From Methylobacillus glycogenes JCM 2850 (lineage in GTDB: Bacteria > Pseudomonadota > Gammaproteobacteria > Burkholderiales > Methylophilaceae), in assembly GCF_000617925.1 (NCBI RefSeq), contig NZ_BAMT01000005.1, positions 62,001 through 126,000 on the forward strand: a stretch of DNA of 64,000 bases, written 5' to 3'. A program made the position numbers and the translations under genes. The notes beneath the pieces were generated by a model, which was not told the DNA's origin, ran no database searches, and saw only the letters and a list, made by a program, of their open reading frames with translations. Shown piece after piece: positions 45,817-55,304 of this stretch; within the stretch, counting starts at the first letter, position 1; the number at the start of each line of letters is the position of its first letter.

Positions 45817-46194
45817 CTACTCGATGTGATCGTAAAACTGCGAGGTATCAAACTGCATCAAGGCAGGGTGCTCATGCGCCCCGCTGATATGCGCCAAACG
45901 GCTAGGCTGAGGTAAGGTCAATTGCTCGGAAATATTAAGATTAGGGTAAACGCCTTGGATCGCCGGGTGTATCTCAGCCGCCACAATGATATCGGCATAC
46001 ATCACCAATGCACCGCCCCACGCGCGTATCAACCCCCGCTGGCTCACCGGCACTTCTCGTACGCTAGAGGTCTTGATCTGCGCATCCAGCCAGGCATAGG
46101 CAATTCTGATGCAGTCATTATTTTGATGTACAGGCACAAAGCCTGCGTAATTAGCGCTGGCCTTGGCTAGCGCAATAATGTCGTCCGATAACAT
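45817..46194 (-). CDS. Hypothetical protein, 125 residues
   Basis: A 125-residue soluble protein, MLSDDIIALAKASANYAGFV at the start, with VYPNLNISEQLTLPQPSRLAHISGAHEHPALM near the end. No signal peptide, membrane helix or known motif. In the first half, IRIAYAWLDAQIKTSSVREV and VSQRGLIRAWGGALVMYADI make an alpha/beta-like core. The gene is isolated and divergent from the TonB receptor. Not recognised. Confidence 0.6.
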   Translation of the reverse strand: MLSDDIIALAKASANYAGFVPVHQNNDCIRIAYAWLDAQIKTSSVREVPVSQRGLIRAWGGALVMYADIIVAAEIHPAIQGVYPNLNISEQLTLPQPSRLAHISGAHEHPALMQFDTSQFYDHIE

Positions 46195-46459
46195 GGTTTT
46201 TCTTTTTTCTTGCTTACCCTGATTCTGTCACAGTTCTCAGCCGTGCTACAAAACAAATGACGCTAAAGAGCTTATTTATGGTTATAAGCATAATGCCTGT
46301 CAAGACCGCTTTGAATTGATAAAGGCGGATAAAGTAAAAGATAGAGCAAGAGTGTCGAGTCAACTGAAAAGCCCTATTTAACAGATAGTTGCAAGCAGGC
46401 GGCAAGCCGCTGATAATACTTAATGAGACGCTCTATCAGTTGTTTTATTATTTGCTTTC
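46195..46459. other. Divergent intergenic region before the TonB receptor
   Basis: About 265 bp, AT-rich. Near 46410-46440, TGATAATACTTAATGAG...TATCA resembles a degenerate Fur-type sequence, but the arms match poorly. No gene seen. Confidence 0.35.
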
Positions 46460-48589
46460 ATGGTCTGGCTTAAGTCTTCACTCATCAAACGCTTTCAAAA
46501 TCAGGGATTCGTCACTATGCATTCATTTGCTGCTACTCCGCCTTTCAGCCTTAAGGCGCTAATACACTGTCTGGTGATGGCAGGTGTGTCCAGCACCCTC
46601 TCGCTGGCGCAGGCGCAAGAAGAGGCCGCTGCAACCTTGCCTACGGTCACGGTGGTAGGTTCTGCCGATAAGTCCGGAGATAACTTCAAGTCTTCGGCGC
46701 AGTCTGTCTCTATCATTACCGAGCAGGACATCAAAGACAGAGGCCCTATCCGCAGGCTGGATGATTTGCTGTTTTATGAAGCCGGGGTGCTGGGTCAGCA
46801 ATATGGCTCAGATAATAAATCCACCTGGCTGCGTATCCGTGGTTTTAATACCAATGTCACGCTGGATGGCACGGCGGTTTCTAACAATAGTTTCTTCGTG
46901 CTGGAGCAGGAGTCTTACGGCCTGGAGAAAGTTGAAGTGCTGAAAGGCGCAAACTCGTTCAATTATGGGTCTACAGACGCAGGGGGTACGGTTAACCTGG
47001 TATCCAAGCGCCCTAAGAAAACCGCAGAAGGTGAGTTGAATGTCAGTGTTGGTAATTTCAGCCGCCGCAGTGTCAGCGGCGACTATAGCGGCCTGATCCA
47101 TGAAGATTTGCGCTATCGTCTGGTGGGGCTTTACTCCAAGGGTAATTTCCCGCAAGACCACACAGGCATGGAGCAATATTATTTTGCGCCCAGCATCACC
47201 TGGGATATTTCTGACCGTACTAACCTCACCGTGCTGGCCAGTGTGCTGAAAAGGCAGGGCTTGCCGACCACTGGTTTTATGCCTGCCTATGGCTCCTTGA
47301 TCAATACACCGTTTGGCAAGATAGGTTACGACACTTACCTGGGTGAGCCTGGCCGCGATTATTTGCAGCGCCGCCAGTATTCACTGGGTTATGAATTCAG
47401 CCACGATTTTGGTGACCAGCTCAAGTTCACGCAGAATTATCGCTACGGCAAGATAGATCACAACTTCCTCACCACCTTTGCCTACGGCATGGTGACAGGC
47501 AGCGATAGGCTGGGGGCGCGAGGCTATTCCTTTATGGATGGCGATTCTTCCGTGCATAGCGTGGATAACCGCTTGAGCAAGACTTTTACCTTTGGGGATT
47601 TCGAGAACACGCTGTTGGTAGGCTATGACTACAAGCGTAATCGCGCAGATGCACAGCACCGGGCTTTTGGTTTCCCGGTGGCGGATATAGATATTTTCAA
47701 TCCAGAGTACGACGGTAATTTTGACGTCACTGGCGTGCCCTATGTCATCAGGCTCAAGCAGCATGGGCTGTATGCCTTGAACAAGCTGAACTGGAATGAT
47801 TTGGTGTTGTTTAACCTGGGCTTGCGCCGGGATAACTTTGACAGTGCTGCCAATGTGAATGGCACCATTTCTGATGACAAGGGTGACAAGAACACGCACA
47901 ACGCCAGCCTGATGTTCAACCTGCCCCTTGGCTTCTCGCCTTATGTCAGCCATTCCACCTCATTTAATCCGCAGGTTGGAGCGGATAATCGAGGCCGCGC
48001 CTACGTGCCCTTGAGTGGCAAACAGCTGGAAGTGGGCCTTAAGTACAACCCTGATTGGCTCAAGGGCAGCAGCTTCAACCTGGCCTTGTTCGACCTTAAG
48101 GAAAACAATGCACTGGTGCCTGATGCCTCGTTTGTGCAAACCCAGGTGGGGGAGCGTAGAAATCGCGGTATTGAGTTGCAGTCTGATGTCCGCATCAATG
48201 ACAACTTGTCTGCACGGCTGAGCCTGACGCGCAATCATGCAACCCAGGACTACACTACCGAACGTTCTGGCCGCGCCTTGTTGATTCCGGATCATCAAGC
48301 CGCCGTAAAGCTTAATTACAGACACACCCAAGGCGCGCTGAATGGCCTGCGCTTGAGTTTGGGCGTGCGTTACAACGGCAGTACCGAGGACAAGGCCAAT
48401 AACAGCGGTTACACCGTGCCTTCCTATACGCTGGTGGATGCAATGGCGATTTACCCTTTGTCTGAGCATTGGAGCCTGCAAGTTAATGCGACCAACTTGC
48501 TCAACAAGGAATATCTCAGTGTCTGTGAAAGCGCTTGTTTCTACGGCACGTCACGAACTGTGGATGCCCAGCTGAGCTATTACTGGTAA
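46460..48589 (+). CDS. TonB-dependent siderophore receptor
   Basis: About 709 residues; ATG 46517 (MHSFAATPPFSLK) is a likelier start than 46460, as it directly precedes the signal sequence. TonB box region is in TLPTVTVVGS; plug domain motifs: SVSIITEQDIKDRGPIRRLDDLLFYEAG, SDNKSTWLRIRGFNTNVTLDG, VEVLKGANSFNYGSTDAGGTVNLVSKRP. It ends in a 22-strand barrel with C-terminal aromatic DAQLSYYW, as in siderophore receptors of the FhuA/FpvA type. The siderophore is unknown. Ends at a strong terminator. Confidence 0.9.
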   Translation: MVWLKSSLIKRFQNQGFVTMHSFAATPPFSLKALIHCLVMAGVSSTLSLAQAQEEAAATLPTVTVVGSADKSGDNFKSSAQSVSIITEQDIKDRGPIRRLDDLLFYEAGVLGQQYGSDNKSTWLRIRGFNTNVTLDGTAVSNNSFFVLEQESYGLEKVEVLKGANSFNYGSTDAGGTVNLVSKRPKKTAEGELNVSVGNFSRRSVSGDYSGLIHEDLRYRLVGLYSKGNFPQDHTGMEQYYFAPSITWDISDRTNLTVLASVLKRQGLPTTGFMPAYGSLINTPFGKIGYDTYLGEPGRDYLQRRQYSLGYEFSHDFGDQLKFTQNYRYGKIDHNFLTTFAYGMVTGSDRLGARGYSFMDGDSSVHSVDNRLSKTFTFGDFENTLLVGYDYKRNRADAQHRAFGFPVADIDIFNPEYDGNFDVTGVPYVIRLKQHGLYALNKLNWNDLVLFNLGLRRDNFDSAANVNGTISDDKGDKNTHNASLMFNLPLGFSPYVSHSTSFNPQVGADNRGRAYVPLSGKQLEVGLKYNPDWLKGSSFNLALFDLKENNALVPDASFVQTQVGERRNRGIELQSDVRINDNLSARLSLTRNHATQDYTTERSGRALLIPDHQAAVKLNYRHTQGALNGLRLSLGVRYNGSTEDKANNSGYTVPSYTLVDAMAIYPLSEHWSLQVNATNLLNKEYLSVCESACFYGTSRTVDAQLSYYW

Positions 48590-48635
48590 ACCCTGCCTCA
48601 TCGCAAGGGTGAGGCTTCACCCTTGCATCATGCTT

Positions 48636-48692
48636 ATGGTGGTCTATTCGAGAATGAGCTTGGGATAGACCGCCATCATCTTTTTGTTTTTA
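48636..48692 (+). terminator. Terminator of the TonB receptor gene
   Basis: Near-perfect 12-bp stem ATGGTGGTCTAT (48636-48647) / ATAGACCGCCAT (48665-48676), one G-T type mismatch, then TTTTTGTTTTTAT. A second small stem (GCAAGGGTG/CACCCTTGC at 48603-48628) lies just upstream. Confidence 0.85.
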
Positions 48693-48843
48693 TCCCAGGC
48701 AACACCGCTTCAGAAGTTTGCGTCAGAAGTCCGGGTGAGAAGTTTATAGACAAGCCATCATGAATAGTTCACGGATGCGCTTGAACCATCTGTAAATCAA
48801 TCAGCTCTACTTGCTGTATCAACCAGCGAGGCAGAGTGGGGCA

Positions 48844-49089
48844 ATGACAGGTCGAGTAGTAGCCAAGAGCAAACATGGCAAAAAATACGTATTGGAATGC
48901 GACAAACGCTTTGTGGGGTTCAAAATTTCAGACTCCCATCAATTGGGTGTGCACGACGAAGTGATGGGCAGCATGGTGCATCTGGGTGAAGAAATTCTGG
49001 AAGACCACATGGGGCAACGTTTCAAGGCGCAGATTAGCCTGGTTACCAAGAATGATGTTGAAGCCATGCGCTGGATGGCGATGACTTGA
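48844..49089 (+). CDS. Hypothetical protein, 81 residues
   Basis: Start at ATG 48844 (MTGRVVAKSKHGKKYVLECD) with GAGGCAGAG upstream; 48811 TTG is a less likely alternative. A small beta-rich protein, possibly OB- or SH3-like from the alternating pattern (VVAKSKHGKKYVLECDKRFVGFKI). Position: between the receptor and hipA, with no overlap. Not recognised. Confidence 0.55.
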   Translation: MTGRVVAKSKHGKKYVLECDKRFVGFKISDSHQLGVHDEVMGSMVHLGEEILEDHMGQRFKAQISLVTKNDVEAMRWMAMT

Positions 49090-49165
49090 TTGCATAATTT
49101 ATCTATCTTAATAGATAAATTACCGAATTTGATTTCCATGATTTGATTATTGTAATATATAAATT

Positions 49166-50440
49166 ATGGAAAGCATTATTGAGGTATATCAAGATCGCGC
49201 ATGGATTGCCGCTGCTGAAATAAGGCAGGTGGCAGGTCATCGCGCATGCTTTGATTACCTGCCTATTTATCAATTTTCCGATAAGCCTATTCCGGTTTCT
49301 TTTGCCCTGCCTGTTCACGGTGCAAGGTTTGGGATTGGTGAGGATGGGGTGCCAATTTGCCCGGCTTTTATCTTTGATCTAGTGCCTCAAGGTCTGGGGC
49401 GAAAATATTTGCTGCAAGAGTTGGCCAGGGCGGATGGCGATGATATGGATATCCCGCTGGCACAAATCGGGGCATTCAACCCGATTGGCAATCTACGGCT
49501 GAATACCGCCGTTGAGTATTTCCACCGCTGGCGTGAACGGCATGTGGATGCGCAAGTGGCAGGGTTTACTCAAGCGCAGATTGTCAGCCGACATGAGCCT
49601 TTTGTTAATCACATATGGTTGCATGCCATGCTGACTGCAGGCACGACAGGCGTGCAAGGCGCCGCGCCCAAATTTCTGCTCACACAAAACAAGGAAGGTC
49701 TCTGGTTTGCCGACGCTGCCCTAGATGATGCCCAGGCTTATAAACACTGGCTGGTGAAATTGCCCAGAGGCAAAACACAGGCGGATCTTGATGTGCTCAG
49801 GATTGAAGCCATTTACTTTGCTATAGCCAAGGCGTGCGGATTGCGCACATATGGCGAGTGCTACACCACTAACAATATGCTCTTTATTGAGCGCTTTGAT
49901 CGCAGGGTCAATGCTGAGAAAGCTGAAGTTATCCGGCTGCATCAGGAGAGTTTATTGTCGGTCGCTGGAATTTCTGGGTTCCCTAGTGGCGTGTCGCTAT
50001 TCACGCTGGCGAATGCGATTGCTCAACATGCAAGTCATCCAGCAACCGAGCTTGTGGAATTCATTAAACGCGAATTGATGAACCGGGCAATGGGCAATAC
50101 GGATAATCATGGCCGTAACACTGCGATGCAACGCTTGCCTGATGGCACTATTCAGCTCACTCCCCTCTATGATTTTGCCCCCATGTTTATGGACCCGGAA
50201 ATCATTGCCAGAAGCTGTCGCTGGGTAAAAGACGGGCGCGAGTTTAATCAGCTCAAGGGCATTGTTGAGCATATCGATACCACGGATGACATTAAACAGC
50301 GTGTTTTAGCGGATATGGCTGATTTTGCTGGCGTACTTGCGGGGCTGCCCGCAGTGATGAAGCAGCACGCCCTGGATGAGGCGGTAATTGAGCGGCTGCG
50401 TTACAACATCGAAGCTGCAAAGGAGATGTGTAGTGGATAA
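49166..50440 (+). CDS. hipA: HipA-family serine/threonine kinase toxin
   Basis: A 424-residue HipA kinase. N-terminal beta domain followed by the kinase lobe: YKHWLVKLPRGKTQADLDV (ATP-binding region), AFNPIGNLRL, the HipA hallmark IRREMNRAMGNTDNHGRNTAM (in this protein RELMNRAMGNTDNHGRNTAM, catalytic Asp) and LTPLYDFAPMFMDPE (metal-binding Asp). HipA kinases phosphorylate tRNA synthetases and cause growth arrest. It is followed, not preceded, by its hipB-like gene, overlapping by 8 bp; this order is opposite to the classical hipBA. Confidence 0.9.
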   Translation: MESIIEVYQDRAWIAAAEIRQVAGHRACFDYLPIYQFSDKPIPVSFALPVHGARFGIGEDGVPICPAFIFDLVPQGLGRKYLLQELARADGDDMDIPLAQIGAFNPIGNLRLNTAVEYFHRWRERHVDAQVAGFTQAQIVSRHEPFVNHIWLHAMLTAGTTGVQGAAPKFLLTQNKEGLWFADAALDDAQAYKHWLVKLPRGKTQADLDVLRIEAIYFAIAKACGLRTYGECYTTNNMLFIERFDRRVNAEKAEVIRLHQESLLSVAGISGFPSGVSLFTLANAIAQHASHPATELVEFIKRELMNRAMGNTDNHGRNTAMQRLPDGTIQLTPLYDFAPMFMDPEIIARSCRWVKDGREFNQLKGIVEHIDTTDDIKQRVLADMADFAGVLAGLPAVMKQHALDEAVIERLRYNIEAAKEMCSG

Positions 50441-50717
50441 GCGCATTAAAAAAATAGACCATGATCTTGAACGCCTGGCCCGCGATCAATTTTACGAGGC
50501 GGTACAGCGGGGCGAATTATCTTTTGCTGAAGGCGTGAAACAGATTCGCAAACTGAGCAAACTGACGCAACCAGAGTTTGCCAAGCATAGAGGTATTTCA
50601 TTGGGGGCGTTGCGCCAAATCGAGTCAGCTACAGGTAACCCCCAGGTTGAAACACTGAATAAAATTGCAGAGGTGTTTGGCTTGGAAGTGGGGTTTGTGA
50701 TGAAGCGCAAGCGTTAA
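50433..50717 (+). CDS. hipB: HipB-like helix-turn-helix antitoxin
   Basis: Start at GTG 50433, with AAGGAG 50420-50425, overlapping the hipA stop. A 94-residue protein with HTH_3-type motif TQPEFAKHRGISLGALRQIE and LNKIAEVFGLEVGFVMKRKR after it. The N-terminal 35 residues are a charged helix (DHDLERLARDQFYEAVQRGE). It should neutralise HipA and repress the pair. Confidence 0.88.
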   Translation: MDKRIKKIDHDLERLARDQFYEAVQRGELSFAEGVKQIRKLSKLTQPEFAKHRGISLGALRQIESATGNPQVETLNKIAEVFGLEVGFVMKRKR

Positions 50718-50721
50718 ACAA

Positions 50722-50826
50722 CCGTGCTGGGTGTGCGCTATAACGGCAGCACTGAGGATATAGCTCACACAGTGGTTACACGTGCCTGCCTATAGGCTGG
50801 TTGAAGCGATGGAGATATATACCCTA
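50722..50826 (+). pseudogene. Remnant of a second TonB-receptor C-terminal segment
   Basis: The sequence after hipB reads, in mixed frames, LGVRYNGSTED, then NSGYT/VPAYRLVEAMEIYT. This matches the intact receptor's LGVRYNGSTEDKANNSGYTVPSYTLVDAMAIYP (48360-48470 region). At nucleotide level GGTGTGCGCTATAACGGCAG compares with GGCGTGCGTTACAACGGCAG. It is a decayed piece of a paralogous receptor gene, not of the intact copy's own frame. Confidence 0.75.
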
Positions 50827-51308
50827 TGCTTAGATATTTGCAGTTCATTCTGTTGCTATGTCCATTGCTTGCTTGGGGCAATGAAAAGGTTGATCTAGTG
50901 CTTGTCATCAAGCATGAAAACAAGCTGCAATTACGGGCAGGGGATAAGCTCATACAAGAATTTCATGTGGTTTTCGGCAAGCACGCTATAGGTCACAAGC
51001 GTCAGGAAGGGGATAAGAAAACACCTGAGGGGCGGTATGTTTTGGATTACAAAAAAGCCGATAGCGCTTTTTACAAGGCCATTCATATTTCTTATCCCAA
51101 TGCCGAGGATAGATCTCAAGCTAAAGCGCAGGGCGTTAATCCCGGTGGGCAAGTGATGATACATGGTCAAAAGAATGGCTGGGGCTGGCTCAGTTTTATC
51201 AATCAGCAATTTAACTGGACCAATGGCTGTATTGCGCTGAGTAATGCGGATATGCAGCAAGTCTGGGATAAAGTTGCGCCGGGCACTGTGATTGAAATTA
51301 AACCTTAA
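50826..51308 (+). CDS. L,D-transpeptidase (YkuD) family protein
   Basis: A 160-residue exported protein (signal peptide to WGNEK). The YkuD core is complete: KKTPEGRYVLDYKKADSAFY, then His113 in MIHGQKNGWGW and catalytic Cys135 in WTNGCIALSN. These enzymes cross-link peptidoglycan 3-3 or attach lipoprotein; some act as murein amidases. Standalone, 106 bp after hipB and right after the receptor remnant. Confidence 0.92.
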   Translation: MLRYLQFILLLCPLLAWGNEKVDLVLVIKHENKLQLRAGDKLIQEFHVVFGKHAIGHKRQEGDKKTPEGRYVLDYKKADSAFYKAIHISYPNAEDRSQAKAQGVNPGGQVMIHGQKNGWGWLSFINQQFNWTNGCIALSNADMQQVWDKVAPGTVIEIKP

Positions 51309-51340
51309 TCCTCGCCCATTTGGACAAGTCGCTTAAGCCT

Positions 51341-51904
51341 TTATTGGCTGTGAGCTGCTTTGGATTTGATTGCCGCCTTACGTTGAATCTCGGCCTTTTT
51401 CCTGAATGCCCAAGGCGCTTGGGGCCATTTATCAGCCCACAATCCTATCTTCAGCTTTCTGGCCAGTTTTTCTGTATGCACATATAGCGAGCGGTCTTCA
51501 GCCTCTTGCAGCTTTTGATGGTGTTGATACGACCAGGCCATCCCATGCTGCAACTGCAAGTAGCTAACATCCTGGCCTTTGAAGATCACTTTGCCTATCA
51601 GCCGCTTTTGTTTATCCCGCTCCGTGAAAGCCACCACCACGGTCTCGCCAGCGATCAACTCGGCCAGCATCGCCTGCGATTCAGGGCCATAAGGCTGCCT
51701 ATTTTCAGGTGCATCTATCCCCAGTAGCTTGACCTTGTGTTGATGGGGTTCATCCAGCACGATAATGGTGTCACCATCCACAACCTCTATGACCTTGCCA
51801 GAGAAAGACTCCGCCATTACATCCAGTGGCAGAGAAAGCAACAGCACAACACTTGTGAGCGCGAGCAGTGCTTGCAAGCTTGCAGGGCGGCGGATATGGC
51901 GCAT
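51341..51904 (-). CDS. Thermonuclease-family (SNase) exported nuclease
   Basis: A 187-residue staphylococcal-nuclease-like protein. A signal sequence (LLALTSVVLLLSLPLDVMA) precedes GKVIEVVDGDTIIVLDEPHQHKVKLLGIDAPE, with the catalytic Asp/Arg/Glu pattern (LLGIDAPENRQPYG, ALERDKQKRLIGKV-like FTERDKQKRLIGKVI). The C-terminus is a basic tail (KKAEIQRKAAIKSKAAHSQ). Convergent with the L,D-transpeptidase gene. Family and export are clear; target unknown. Confidence 0.9.
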   Translation of the reverse strand: MRHIRRPASLQALLALTSVVLLLSLPLDVMAESFSGKVIEVVDGDTIIVLDEPHQHKVKLLGIDAPENRQPYGPESQAMLAELIAGETVVVAFTERDKQKRLIGKVIFKGQDVSYLQLQHGMAWSYQHHQKLQEAEDRSLYVHTEKLARKLKIGLWADKWPQAPWAFRKKAEIQRKAAIKSKAAHSQ

Positions 51905-52149
51905 GCAAAATCCCAGTCAGTGGCCTAGTCGAGTATCAATTATGCATTAGGCATCTTCAATGCCCAACTGAGCCGCATTAGGGCTGGTCAGCTTTCAGCC
52001 CAGATGAGCGGTAAAATTAAATCAATGGCTAGTCTTCAAAACACTACTGGCTTAGGCTCAGTTCATATCCCTTATATTTACGGAATTGAGTGCGCGAGCA
52101 GCCTCTTTAGCAATTACACACATTGCAATCACTCTCTGGAGTTTTGTTC
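51905..52149. other. Intergenic region, nothing recognised
   Basis: About 245 bp. I see no terminator with a clean stem, no promoter pair I would defend, and no gene. Confidence 0.3.
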
Positions 52150-52625
52150 ATGCATAGCCCCCAAGCTGATTTAACGCTGAAACATAAAGCCATGGTGTAT
52201 GTCACCTGGGGAGAAAAGTTTCTGGTGTTTACCCAGCCGCAGTTTCCCGAGCTGGTATTCAGGTAGTTGCAGGCACCGTGGCGCAGGGAGAAACACCCGA
52301 ACAAGCCGCCATTAGAGAATTGCATGAAGAAGCGGGAATAAGCGCTTTTAAAAACATCAGCCTGTTGGGCAGTTACCAATATTCCATGCTGCGCTATGGC
52401 AAGGCTGAGGTACATCAACGCCATGTGTTTCATGTGCAGATCAATGCGCAAGAAGTGATGCCCGCTAATTGGTTGCACGAAGAACACCATGCGGATACTG
52501 GTGAGGCTGCAATCCTGTTTTCATTTTTCTGGATGGAACTGCACCAAGCACAGGGTAGGCTGATTGCCGGGCATGATGACTTTTTGCCCATCCTGATGCA
52601 CGGGTATGAGAAAAACAGCCGCTAG
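52150..52625 (+). CDS. NUDIX hydrolase (frame broken near 52253)
   Basis: About 158 residues from ATG 52150 (MHSPQADLTLKHKAMVYVTW). The Nudix box is complete in the later frame: GTVAQGETPEQAAIRELHEEAGI, i.e. GX5EX7REUXEEXGU. The first frame reaches a TAG at 52264-52266; the correct reading from there is GIQVVAGTVAQ, so a G is missing near 52253. It hydrolyses nucleoside diphosphate derivatives; the exact substrate is open. Confidence 0.82.
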
Positions 52626-52856
52626 CCCAGGCACAAGCTCCACATTGGGTGCCGATAATTTTGTTTAGTTTGATTGCTGTAGTTTGAGGTTAAGCTCATC
52701 TGCATCAAGCGTTGCTTTAATGCTTTAGAGAGCCACAAAGCGTTTCAAGCAGCGCGCTAAACTGTAATTGCGCCTATCCAGCTCATCCATAATTGGTAAA
52801 ATCCGTGAAATAAAGTGAAGTAGTCGCAACAATAAAAATATCAGGGAGTTGATGTA

Positions 52857-53986
52857 ATGATTAAGCGTTTACGATTGGCGATACGTGCAGACCTGGAGTC
52901 GCCCACACCTGAACGTCGTTTTGGCAAGGGCTGGCTTAGTGGGGTAGGGGCATTGGTTTTGGGCCTTGCAGTCCTTTCGTTCATGTTGGGTAAGACATTC
53001 CCCGCCGCATTCTCACTTGAGCCATTGCGGGTCATCTATCAAAGCCCTTGGTTTAATCCTGTGTTGCAAGCCATGATGTTGCTGGGCTTTGTGCTTGCAT
53101 GCCTGAACATGATGTTGCGGCAAAATAAAATCCTGGGCTGGAGTGCCTTGGTGGCCATTTTCACAGCCTCCATCCTCGGTGAAAGCCAGCTTTACCAAGC
53201 CAGCCAATCTCAAGCCTTATTGGGTCTGGATTGGTTTGCCCTCAATCTACTCATGACGGGCTTGCTGTTTATCCCGCTGGAAAAATTATTTGGCCGCTTG
53301 CGTGAGCAGGCGCTGTTCAGGCCAGAGTGGCGTGACGATCTGCTGTATTTCTTGGTCAGCAGCCTGTTTGTACAAAGCCTGAGTTATCTGTCTTTATTGC
53401 CATCGTACACACTGCTGGCGCATACCCAGGATTGGCATGGTCTGCGTCAAGCAGTAGCCAGCCAGCCGTTATGGCTGCAGTTTATTGAAATCATGGTGCT
53501 GACTGACTTTGTTCAATACTGGTTTCACCGCGCCTTCCACCAAATCCCTGCCCTCTGGCGCTTCCATGCCATACATCACTCCGCGCAACACATGGACTGG
53601 TTAGCTGGCTCACGTATGCATTTGATAGAAGTGATCGCGCTACGTGGATTAACCATCATCCCATGTACCTCCTGGGCTTTGCGGAAACGGCAATGCACGC
53701 TTATATCCTGATGGTTTACCTCTACGCTACCTTTGTTCATGCCAACGTGCGCTTTAACGTCGAGTTCTTGAAGCCGATTATCGTGACGCCACGCTTCCAT
53801 CATTGGCATCACGGCATTGAAAAAGAAGCGATAGATGTGAATTTCGCCATCCACTTCCCCTGGCTGGATAAATTGTTTGGCACTTACTACATGCCGCCTA
53901 AGCAATGGCCCAGCGGATATGGAATTGGCGGACATCCCGTACCCCAAGGGTATTGGAAGCAAATCTTCTATCCGTTTGGAAAGTAG
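52857..53986 (+). CDS. Fatty-acid hydroxylase / sterol-desaturase-type membrane protein (frame broken near 53661)
   Basis: About 376 residues with several membrane helices. The histidine clusters of the family are present: YWFHRAFHQIPALWRFHAIHHSAQHMDWLAGSR, and after the break PRFHHWHHGIEKEAIDVNFA. The first frame ends at 53711; MYLLGFAETAMHAYILMVYLYATF and the rest come from the +1 frame, so a C is missing near 53661. These di-iron membrane enzymes hydroxylate or desaturate lipid chains. An ATG at 52857 has GGGAG upstream. Confidence 0.85.
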
Positions 53987-54007
53987 CAGCCTGCGCCCGA
54001 TAAACTA

Positions 54008-54045
54008 AGAGCAGCTCTCATTGGAGAGCTGCTCTTATATTTTTG
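54008..54045 (+). terminator. Terminator after the hydroxylase gene
   Basis: GAGCAGCTCTC-ATTG-GAGAGCTGCTC perfect 11-bp stem, followed by TTATATTTTT. Confidence 0.9.
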
Positions 54046-54163
54046 TGCTGCAATTCTGTCAAAAACTCCATGCCAATTAGAGGCGATGCTAAAGGAAATT
54101 GGCAGGCATAGCTGTTATTAAGCTAAGGCAATAATTAAAAACAGAACATTCATAAGGGAGGGT

Positions 54164-54620
54164 ATGGAAGAGGTTCGTTATGGTAAGTATGTGAGTATAT
54201 TCACGGTGACTTTTATTGCCATGATAGTAGTGGCAGTCTCAATATTTTCCTTTATTGATTACGATCCTGGGGCCAGTGCTGGAATTGTCGAGGTGTTAGT
54301 TTCTGCGGTAGTCACTGTGGTCTGCATTTGCTCGTGCCCAACATCGCCTCCCAAGCAAAGAGGAAAGGCAAAAACTTGTCTGGCTTTCGTTCTATGCCAG
54401 CCTATTGGTCGTTCTAATCCCTATTGCTGGCTTTCTGGCATGTCTGGGTTTTACTTATTGCTTAGCCGACCTATTGCAAGGTCTTGACGAGTTTCTGCCA
54501 AAACTCCCTGCTCTCGTCTGGCTTTTGATTGCAATAGCGACAATCGTTTTATCCTATCTAACGGTACATTGGGGATATTGGATTGCAGCAACAAGGATGG
54601 GGAAAAGCTTTCTAAAATAA
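54164..54620 (+). CDS. Small membrane protein, ABZJ_00895-like (frame broken near 54317)
   Basis: About 152 residues with four membrane helices: VSIFTVTFIAMIVVAVSIFSF, GIVEVLVSAVVTVVC, ASLLVVLIPIAGFLACLGFT and VWLLIAIATIVLSYLTVHWG. The correct middle reading, WSAFARAQHRLPSKEERQKL, comes from the other frame, with one base missing near 54317. The spacing and the helix-R-x-P-KEE-helix pattern resemble the ABZJ_00895 family of unknown function; this match is from memory and is moderate. AGGGAGGG precedes ATG 54164. Confidence 0.65.
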
Positions 54621-54915
54621 CTAAGACCTAAATTCCATAGCGTAAGTAACAGGCCGATGAGGGGCGTGGGTATGAAGGTGGGCTAAAAACTTCATACTCG
54701 GCGCTGAAAGTTATCCTTGGATGTCACATGGGGTATGTCCAGAGAAGTCACCAAGTAAACTTATTTAACACCTAGCGGCACAGGACTGCGGATTAATTTA
54801 AGACAGGTGTGCCCAGGAGGGTGAAGCTGGGCAATGGAAAGAGACTGTCATGATGCTATATGAAACATTGGGTCAGTGATAATTCAGTCAAGAGGTTAAG
54901 GAGGGGGTGTGGTTA
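54621..54915. other. Intergenic region with a repeat copy
   Basis: About 295 bp. It holds the first copy of the GGTGTGCCC...GGTGAAGCTGGGCAATGG repeat (54806-54840) that recurs at 55838. No gene recognised. Confidence 0.4.
54806..54840 (+). repeat. Degenerate direct repeat, copy 1
   Basis: Contains GGTGTGCCCAGGAGG and GGTGAAGCTGGGCAATGG. The second copy (55838-55872) reads GGTGCGCCCGAGAAGG, GGTGAAGCTGGGTAATGG. The two flank the small-gene cassette at 54916-55733. Confidence 0.6.
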
Positions 54916-55203
54916 ATGGATAAAGCTGCATTATATAAAGCAATCAATGATGCACAGTTTTCTGTAGAAGAGTTCGAAGCCCCACCACGAGTTTTTGGCA
55001 GTTGGCATGTAGTTTTCAATCGAGGAAATCAAAAATTCCGCATTGTATACGATGGAAGAGATAGCTTTCTAAGTCTTGAACGTAATAGAACATTGAACGA
55101 TTGGGAAGACAATACTTACGTTGTATCGACAACGATGAGTAGTGAACAGAAAATAATGCAAATCAATTCTTGGCTGCTTAATATTGCAAAAAAATTTGAT
55201 TAA
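54916..55203 (+). CDS. Hypothetical protein, 95 residues, accessory
   Basis: Start at ATG 54916 (MDKAALYKAINDAQFSVEEF) behind AAGGAGGGG. A small soluble protein with a mixed alpha/beta pattern: FGSWHVVFNRGNQKFRIVYDGRDSFLSLERN. Low-GC compared with the housekeeping flanks. Size, single-gene unit and neighbourhood resemble immunity-type orphans of polymorphic toxin systems, but no toxin gene is present and I do not recognise the family. Confidence 0.5.
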   Translation: MDKAALYKAINDAQFSVEEFEAPPRVFGSWHVVFNRGNQKFRIVYDGRDSFLSLERNRTLNDWEDNTYVVSTTMSSEQKIMQINSWLLNIAKKFD

Positions 55204-55304
55204 ACATATCTGTTTTTAAGTAAGCCTGATAATGACGGATTTTAATTAAAAGGCTGCTAAGCTGGTGTTTCGATAAGAAGAGAGATATTGGTGAGGAGAC
55301 TTCG

